Shown here: in pieces, positions 59,917-64,000 of the stretch | Layout of the letters: each line of letters starts with the position of its first letter | Numbering within the stretch: the stretch's first letter is position 1 | Assembly (NCBI RefSeq): GCF_001425165.1 | Contig: NZ_LMDU01000012.1 | Span: 201,036 to 265,035, forward strand | Reading direction: 5' to 3' | DNA from: Pelomonas sp. Root405 | GTDB lineage: Bacteria > Pseudomonadota > Gammaproteobacteria > Burkholderiales > Burkholderiaceae_C | Length of the DNA stretch: 64,000 nt | Notes under the pieces: generated by a model | Database searches by the model: none | Seen by the model: the letters and a program-made list of their open reading frames with translations, nothing else | What the model was told of the DNA's origin: nothing | Program-made: the position numbers and the translations under genes

Positions 59917-60478
59917 TTGCCGGGAGTCCGTCCCGGCAGCCGGGTAACTTTCTTCTGCGGGGCCAGAAGAAAGTCACCAAAGAAGAGGCCCTGAACCGCA
60001 CACGAGTGCGGCGCCGCCATCAGCGGCGCGCGAAAACAGCCGCTGGCGTTTCGGGCAGACGCGAACCGCTGCGCTCTCGCTGCTGTCCCTATGACGAGAG
60101 CCAAGGATCGAACCTTCACGCCCGTTAACGCCGGCTGCACGCCGGGCTCACCAGGGAATGCGAACGCGGCTTCGCTGGGGCGACGCGTCGACGGAGTCGG
60201 TGCGGCTGAACGCGGCGCCCGAGCGCCGCCGTCTTGGTATTCCTGGTGAGTCCGGCGTGCAGCCGACGTTAAGCGGGTAGGTGGTGCGGTGAGTGATGCT
60301 GGTGACAGGGACAGCAGCGAGAGCGCAGCGGTTCGCGTCTGCCCACTCGCCGTTCGCCTGTCGCACGGCGCAGCTCGTGCATGTGGTGCTGGTGTGCGGT
60401 TAAGGGCCTCTTCTTTGGTGACTTTCTTCTGGCCCCGCAGAAGAAAGTTACCCCGCCGCCGGGCGGGACTCCCGGCAA
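59917..60478. repeat. large inverted-repeat element (about 560 bp) inside the liv cluster
   Basis: The 643 bases between livF and livG (59872-60514) hold an almost full-length inverted repeat centred near 60198. Outer arms 59943-60003 and 60392-60452 match at 60 of 61 positions; middle arms 60055-60090 and 60307-60342 are 36 of 36; inner arms 60127-60157 and 60240-60270 are about 28 of 31; the apex is a hairpin (60212-60218 with 60223-60229). Flanks 59917-59929 and 60466-60478 also pair. Each outer arm has its own 11-bp stem-loop (59947-59974, 60421-60448). Small ORFs across it look like artefacts of the repeat. It may be a non-coding mobile element, a dispersed repeat, or a functional RNA. 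Confidence 0.9.
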
Positions 60479-60514
60479 CGTGGCGCCAAGCCAGAGCACC
60501 GAGCAGCAGCACCA

Positions 60515-61285
60515 TCAATGCGCCCCCACCAACTCACTCGCCTCGGTGCCCATATAAGCCTCCAACACCGCCGGATGCTTCGACACCGTCGCGTAATCAC
60601 CCTCAGCCAGCACCGCACCCCGCGCCAACACCGTGATCCGATCCGCGATGCTCGCGACGACCTTCATGTTGTGCTCCACCATCAGCACCGTCCGCCCTTC
60701 GGCCACGCGCTTGATCAAGGCAGTGACCCGGTCCACGTCTTCATGCCCCATGCCCTGCGTCGGCTCGTCAAGCAGCATCAGCTGCGGCTCCATCGCCATG
60801 GTCGTGGCGATTTCCAGAGCGCGCTTGCGGCCATAGGGAAGGTCCGCCGCTTTCAACGAGGCCATGTCCCGCAGGTCGACCAGCTCCAGCAGCGACAACA
60901 CCTTCGCGTCCAGCGTCTTCAGCCCCGTGAGCCCCTTCCAGAAGTGGAAGCTCGTGCCCGTGAACCGCTGCAGCCCGATGCGCACGTTCTCCAACACGGT
61001 CAGGTGCGGAAACACCGCCGAGATCTGAAACGACCGGATCACGCCACGCCGCGCGATTTGCGCCGAGGTCTCACCAGTGATGTCGGTGCCTGCAAGGACG
61101 ATGCGCCCACGCGTCGGCACCAGGAACTTGGTCAGCAGGTTGAAGCAGGTCGTCTTGCCGGCACCGTTGGGCCCGAGGAGCGCGTGGATGTGTCCGCGCT
61201 GAACCTGCAGGTTCACCGAGTCTACGGCGGTGAAGCCTTTGAACTCCTTCGTCAGGTCGTGCGTCTCGAGGATGAATTCGCTCAT
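60515..61285 (-). CDS. livG: ABC transporter ATP-binding protein
   Basis: The 256-residue LivG-type ATPase has an intact Walker A (LLGPNGAGKTTCFN), a signature region of the LivG type (LPYGRKRALEIATTMA), Walker B LMLLDEPTQGM and the VEHNMKVV switch. With LivF having Arg in its Walker A, LivG probably carries the catalytic ATP site. It starts 60 bases after the hydrolase gene and ends 37 bases before the inverted-repeat element. Confidence 0.95.
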   Translation of the reverse strand: MSEFILETHDLTKEFKGFTAVDSVNLQVQRGHIHALLGPNGAGKTTCFNLLTKFLVPTRGRIVLAGTDITGETSAQIARRGVIRSFQISAVFPHLTVLENVRIGLQRFTGTSFHFWKGLTGLKTLDAKVLSLLELVDLRDMASLKAADLPYGRKRALEIATTMAMEPQLMLLDEPTQGMGHEDVDRVTALIKRVAEGRTVLMVEHNMKVVASIADRITVLARGAVLAEGDYATVSKHPAVLEAYMGTEASELVGAH

Positions 61286-61345
61286 GGACTTGGCTGTTGG
61301 CTGCGCGACTCTAGGCCTTCATGCATCGCGTCGGCTTACGGGCAT

Positions 61346-62188
61346 TCACGGGGTCTGGCCCGCTGAAAGGAAGCGTTCGATGAGGCCAATCTGCTCGGGC
61401 GTGTTCAGCGCCGGCGCGTGGCCGCAGCCGGGGATCAGCGCCACCGCCGCGCGCGGGCCGCGCTCCCGCATGGCCTGCGCCGTCTCAGCGGTCAGCAGTG
61501 TCGAGTCCTCGCCGCGCAGGCACAGCACTGGCAGGTCAAGCTGGTCCCATGCGGCCCACAGCTCGTAGTCGTGCGGGTGATGCTCGAACTGCTGCACCAG
61601 CGCCGGGTCGTAATGGGGCGTCACATGGCCATCGGGCAGGCGGCGCAGCGAGGTCTCGGTCAGGTGTCGCCACTGCGTGTCACTCAGGTGACCGAAGCTC
61701 GCATAGATCTCGCGGAAGTAGGCCTCCAGCTCGGTCACGGTCACGAAGCTGGGCGGCTGGCCGGCATAGGCCTTGATGCGGGCCATCGCCGGCGTAGCCA
61801 GCTCCGGGCCGTTGTCGTTGAGCACCAGGCGCTTGATGCGGCCGCGAAGCTTGGTCGCGGCCCCCAGCGTGCCGATGGCGCCGCCCATGGACGTGCCGAC
61901 CCAATGCACCTTCTGCAGGCCGAGTCCATCCAGCAGCGCCTCGGCGATGTCCACGTAGAAGTCCAGGCAGTATTCGCGCGCCGGGTCCGTCGCCCACTGC
62001 GACAGGCCGCGACCCGGCGTGTCCGGGCAAATGACGTGCCACCGGGTGCTCAGCGCGGCCGCGAAGTCGTCGAAATCGCGCCCGCTGCGAGCCAGGCCGT
62101 GCCAGGCGATGACAGCCGGCGACGCCTCGTCGCCCCAGGCGGTGACGTGGATTTCGCGACCCAGGCAGTTGATGTAGAGCGATCTCAT
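61346..62188 (-). CDS. alpha/beta hydrolase embedded in the transporter cluster
   Basis: The 280-residue alpha/beta hydrolase has the oxyanion HGLARSGRDFDDFA, nucleophile GTSMGG, acid GEDSTLL and His CGHAPALN. The ATG overlaps the livM-2 stop (ATGA), so it is made with the transporter. A transporter plus hydrolase pair suggests uptake and cleavage of an ester, amide or lactone substrate. Substrate identity is open. Confidence 0.85.
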   Translation of the reverse strand: MRSLYINCLGREIHVTAWGDEASPAVIAWHGLARSGRDFDDFAAALSTRWHVICPDTPGRGLSQWATDPAREYCLDFYVDIAEALLDGLGLQKVHWVGTSMGGAIGTLGAATKLRGRIKRLVLNDNGPELATPAMARIKAYAGQPPSFVTVTELEAYFREIYASFGHLSDTQWRHLTETSLRRLPDGHVTPHYDPALVQQFEHHPHDYELWAAWDQLDLPVLCLRGEDSTLLTAETAQAMRERGPRAAVALIPGCGHAPALNTPEQIGLIERFLSAGQTP

Positions 62189-63267
62189 GGCTTGGCTCTC
62201 CCGCGCGCCCACGCCGCCAGCCGCAGCCGCCCGACGATGCCGCCGGGGAAGTGGTAGACCGCCAACACGAATAGCAGGCCCAGCCACAGCAGCCAGCGGT
62301 CGGGCGACACCAGCGTGCTCAACACCGGCACGCCGTCGACCAGCGAGCCGGCGCCCTTCAACAACGCCTGCAGATAGTTCTGCGCGACGATAAAGAGCAC
62401 GCTGCCGATGACCGCACCGTAGACCGTGCCCATGCCGCCGATGACGACGATGAGCAGCAGGTCCAGCATGATCTCCATGCTCATGGCCGTCTCGGGGCCG
62501 GTGTAGCGCAGCCACAGCGCCAGCAGCGCGCCGCCGCAGCAGGCCAGCAGGGCCGCGATGACGTTGGCGCCGGTGCGATAGACGACGATGCGATAGCCGA
62601 TGGCTTCGGCGCGGAACTCGTTCTCTCGAATTGCCTGCAGCACGCGGCCGAACGGTGAGTTGACGATGCGCAGCAGCAGCACGATGAGGGCCGCGACGGC
62701 GACGAAGAGCAGGTAGTAGGTCAGCAGCCGGCCGTCCAGCATGACGCCGAGGAACGGCTCCTCCATGAACTCAGTCGATGGCCGCAGCACGTCGGGCAGC
62801 TGGAAGTTCAGGCCGTCCTCGCCGCCGGTGAACTCGCTCAGTTGGGAGGCCAGTGTCATGAAGGCCGAGGCGACAGCGAGCGTGATCATCGCGAAGAAGA
62901 TGGCCTTCACGCGCAGGCTGGCCAGGCCCATGGCAAGTGCCAGCACGGCGCTGAGCGCAAGGGCGGCGATGAAGCCCATGCCGAGCGAGGTCCAGTCCGG
63001 CCCGAGACGCGCCGACGCAATGGCGATGCCATAGGCGCCGATGCCAACGAACATCGTGTGCGCGAAGCTGACGATGCCGGTGTAACCCAGCAGCAGGTCG
63101 TAGCTGGCCACGAGCAGTATGAAGACGAGGATCTTGGCGGCAACGTTGAGCGCCTGTGTGCCCGGGAAGATGAAAGGCGCGCCGAGCAGGCCGACGAAGC
63201 AGGCGATCAGCAGCGCGGCCAGGAGGCGGCTGCGTGGCAGGTCGTGGGAGAGCAGTGCGCGGATCAT
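62185..63267 (-). CDS. livM: second LivM-type ABC transporter permease
   Basis: The 360-residue permease has LivM features: YDLLLGYTGIVSFAHTMFVGIGAYG, FTGGEDGLNFQLPDVL and the EAA-like ENEFRAEAIGYRIVVYR loop. It is only distantly similar to the livM at 55955. The ATG overlaps the livH-2 stop by four bases (63264-63267). Confidence 0.92.
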   Translation of the reverse strand: MIRALLSHDLPRSRLLAALLIACFVGLLGAPFIFPGTQALNVAAKILVFILLVASYDLLLGYTGIVSFAHTMFVGIGAYGIAIASARLGPDWTSLGMGFIAALALSAVLALAMGLASLRVKAIFFAMITLAVASAFMTLASQLSEFTGGEDGLNFQLPDVLRPSTEFMEEPFLGVMLDGRLLTYYLLFVAVAALIVLLLRIVNSPFGRVLQAIRENEFRAEAIGYRIVVYRTGANVIAALLACCGGALLALWLRYTGPETAMSMEIMLDLLLIVVIGGMGTVYGAVIGSVLFIVAQNYLQALLKGAGSLVDGVPVLSTLVSPDRWLLWLGLLFVLAVYHFPGGIVGRLRLAAWARGRAKP

Positions 63268-64000
63268 TTGGCGCCCACCGGGTAGAGGCCCTGCGGGCGC
63301 CACAGCAGGATGGCCACCATCAGCCCGATGTTGGAGAACAGCGCGGCTTTGGGCGCGATGAAGCCGACGTAGTTGGCCACCAGGCCGACGAGCAGCGCGC
63401 CGACGAGGCAACCCACCGTCGAGCCGAGGCCGCCGATGATGATGACGATGAAGAGCAGCAGGTTGACCTGCGCGCCGATCTGCGGCGTGACCCCCTGCTG
63501 GACGAGACCCCACAGCACGCCGCCGAGGCCGGCGAGCGCAGCGCCGGCCACGAAGACGCCGACGAAGAGGCGCCGCACGCGGTAGCCCAGCGCCTCGACC
63601 ATCTCGCGGTCCTGCACGCCGGCGCGTATCAGCAGGCCGATCTTGGTGCGGTTCAGCACGAGCAGCAGGCCGACGAGCACGACCAGGCCGACGACCATCG
63701 ATAGCACGCGGAACTTCTCAACCGCGACGTCGCCGAACAGGAAGATGCCGCGCAGCGTCTCGGGCATTGGCAGCGGGATGAGCTGCGGTCCCCAGCTGGC
63801 CTTGATCAGCTCCTCGCCAATGATCATGCCGCCCATGGTGATGAGGATCTGCTTGAGATGCTGGCCGTAGACGGGGCGGACGAGCACGCGCTCGAACACG
63901 ACGCCAACGGCGGCGGCGATCGCCATGCCGGCGAGGCAGGCGGCGGCGAGTGCTGTCAGGTTGGATAGCACGTCAGGACTGCTGGCCCACGGCGCCATCG
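63264..64000 (-). CDS. livH: second LivH-type ABC transporter permease (5' part missing)
   Basis: The frame is open to the window edge, so the N-terminus lies beyond it. The visible part has the LivH signature FERVLVRPVYGQHLKQILITMG, and the EAA-like loop IRAGVQDREMVEALGYRVRRLFV. Together with livM-2 it forms a second permease pair; further ATPases and a binding protein may lie upstream outside the window. An ATG at 63998 is probably internal. Confidence 0.88.
   Translation of the reverse strand, partial: MAPWASSPDVLSNLTALAAACLAGMAIAAAVGVVFERVLVRPVYGQHLKQILITMGGMIIGEELIKASWGPQLIPLPMPETLRGIFLFGDVAVEKFRVLSMVVGLVVLVGLLLVLNRTKIGLLIRAGVQDREMVEALGYRVRRLFVGVFVAGAALAGLGGVLWGLVQQGVTPQIGAQVNLLLFIVIIIGGLGSTVGCLVGALLVGLVANYVGFIAPKAALFSNIGLMVAILLWRPQGLYPVGAK

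Noticed and set aside
60100-60118. T-arm-like sequence (GGTTCGATCC on the minus strand) within the large inverted repeat, suggesting a tRNA
   Set aside because: No acceptor stem, D-arm or anticodon arm could be placed around it, and the T-stem is only four pairs. It is probably chance.
59880-60636. ORFs of 115-212 codons on both strands across the inverted repeat
   Set aside because: They run through the palindromic arms, have biased low-complexity translations, no ribosome sites, and one overlaps livG. They are products of the repeat.

Overview
The window is about 64 kb of high-GC chromosomal DNA with the gene content and codon use of a betaproteobacterium, most likely order Burkholderiales (Rubrivivax/Roseateles/Ideonella-like; this is inferred from gene families, not from a marker gene). 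Pointers are ubiquinone genes (ubiC, ubiA), two PEP-CTERM proteins, FadH, CueR/CopA, branched-chain-amino-acid-type ABC transporters and very tight gene packing. I see no rRNA, tRNA, phage, insertion sequence or CRISPR array.

Layout. 1-9 kb: the end of an AlkD-like repair gene, a cupin, fadH, a DUF4397 lipoprotein, and a rightward run (PD-(D/E)XK-like protein, DUF1801, CWC zinc-ribbon-like protein, EamA transporter, acyl-CoA ligase). 9-20 kb: tapT, small membrane proteins, an XRE regulator, an HPF/RaiA protein, an orphan response regulator, alpha-carbonic anhydrase, ribA, a dienelactone hydrolase, a uracil-DNA glycosylase-like gene and a large propeller/GGDEF signalling protein. 20-24 kb: a divergent lrp-like regulator and putA; putA carries an apparent 1-base deletion. 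24-34 kb: conserved small genes, truD, two thiol-related genes, an ABC exporter, proC and ubiC. 34-44 kb: an HPP-CBS membrane protein, an oxidoreductase, an S41 protease lipoprotein, ubiA, an alpha-oxoamine-synthase-like enzyme and a DUF2145 pair. 44-47 kb: copA-cueR with a textbook CueR-type promoter. 47-56 kb: a divergent endonuclease V-like gene, a serine hydrolase, two PEP-CTERM proteins, regulator/target pairs (HxlR with a carboxymuconolactone decarboxylase-like gene, AraC with an EamA transporter) and a membrane-tethered receiver protein with a long coiled coil. 56-64 kb: a leftward Liv-type ABC transporter cluster with two permease pairs, one set of ATPases, one binding protein and an embedded alpha/beta hydrolase.

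The most unusual structure is a roughly 560-bp, nearly full-length inverted repeat (59917-60478) sitting inside the transporter cluster between livG and livF, with a second, smaller palindromic repeat (57838-57911) in the same cluster. Other points for follow-up are the membrane-anchored receiver (51755-52942), the putA frameshift, and several enzymes with altered key residues (LivF Walker A Lys to Arg, endonuclease V-like Asp to Glu, a hydrolase with Glu at the nucleophile elbow). Proline metabolism is represented at both ends: PutA degrades proline and ProC makes it.
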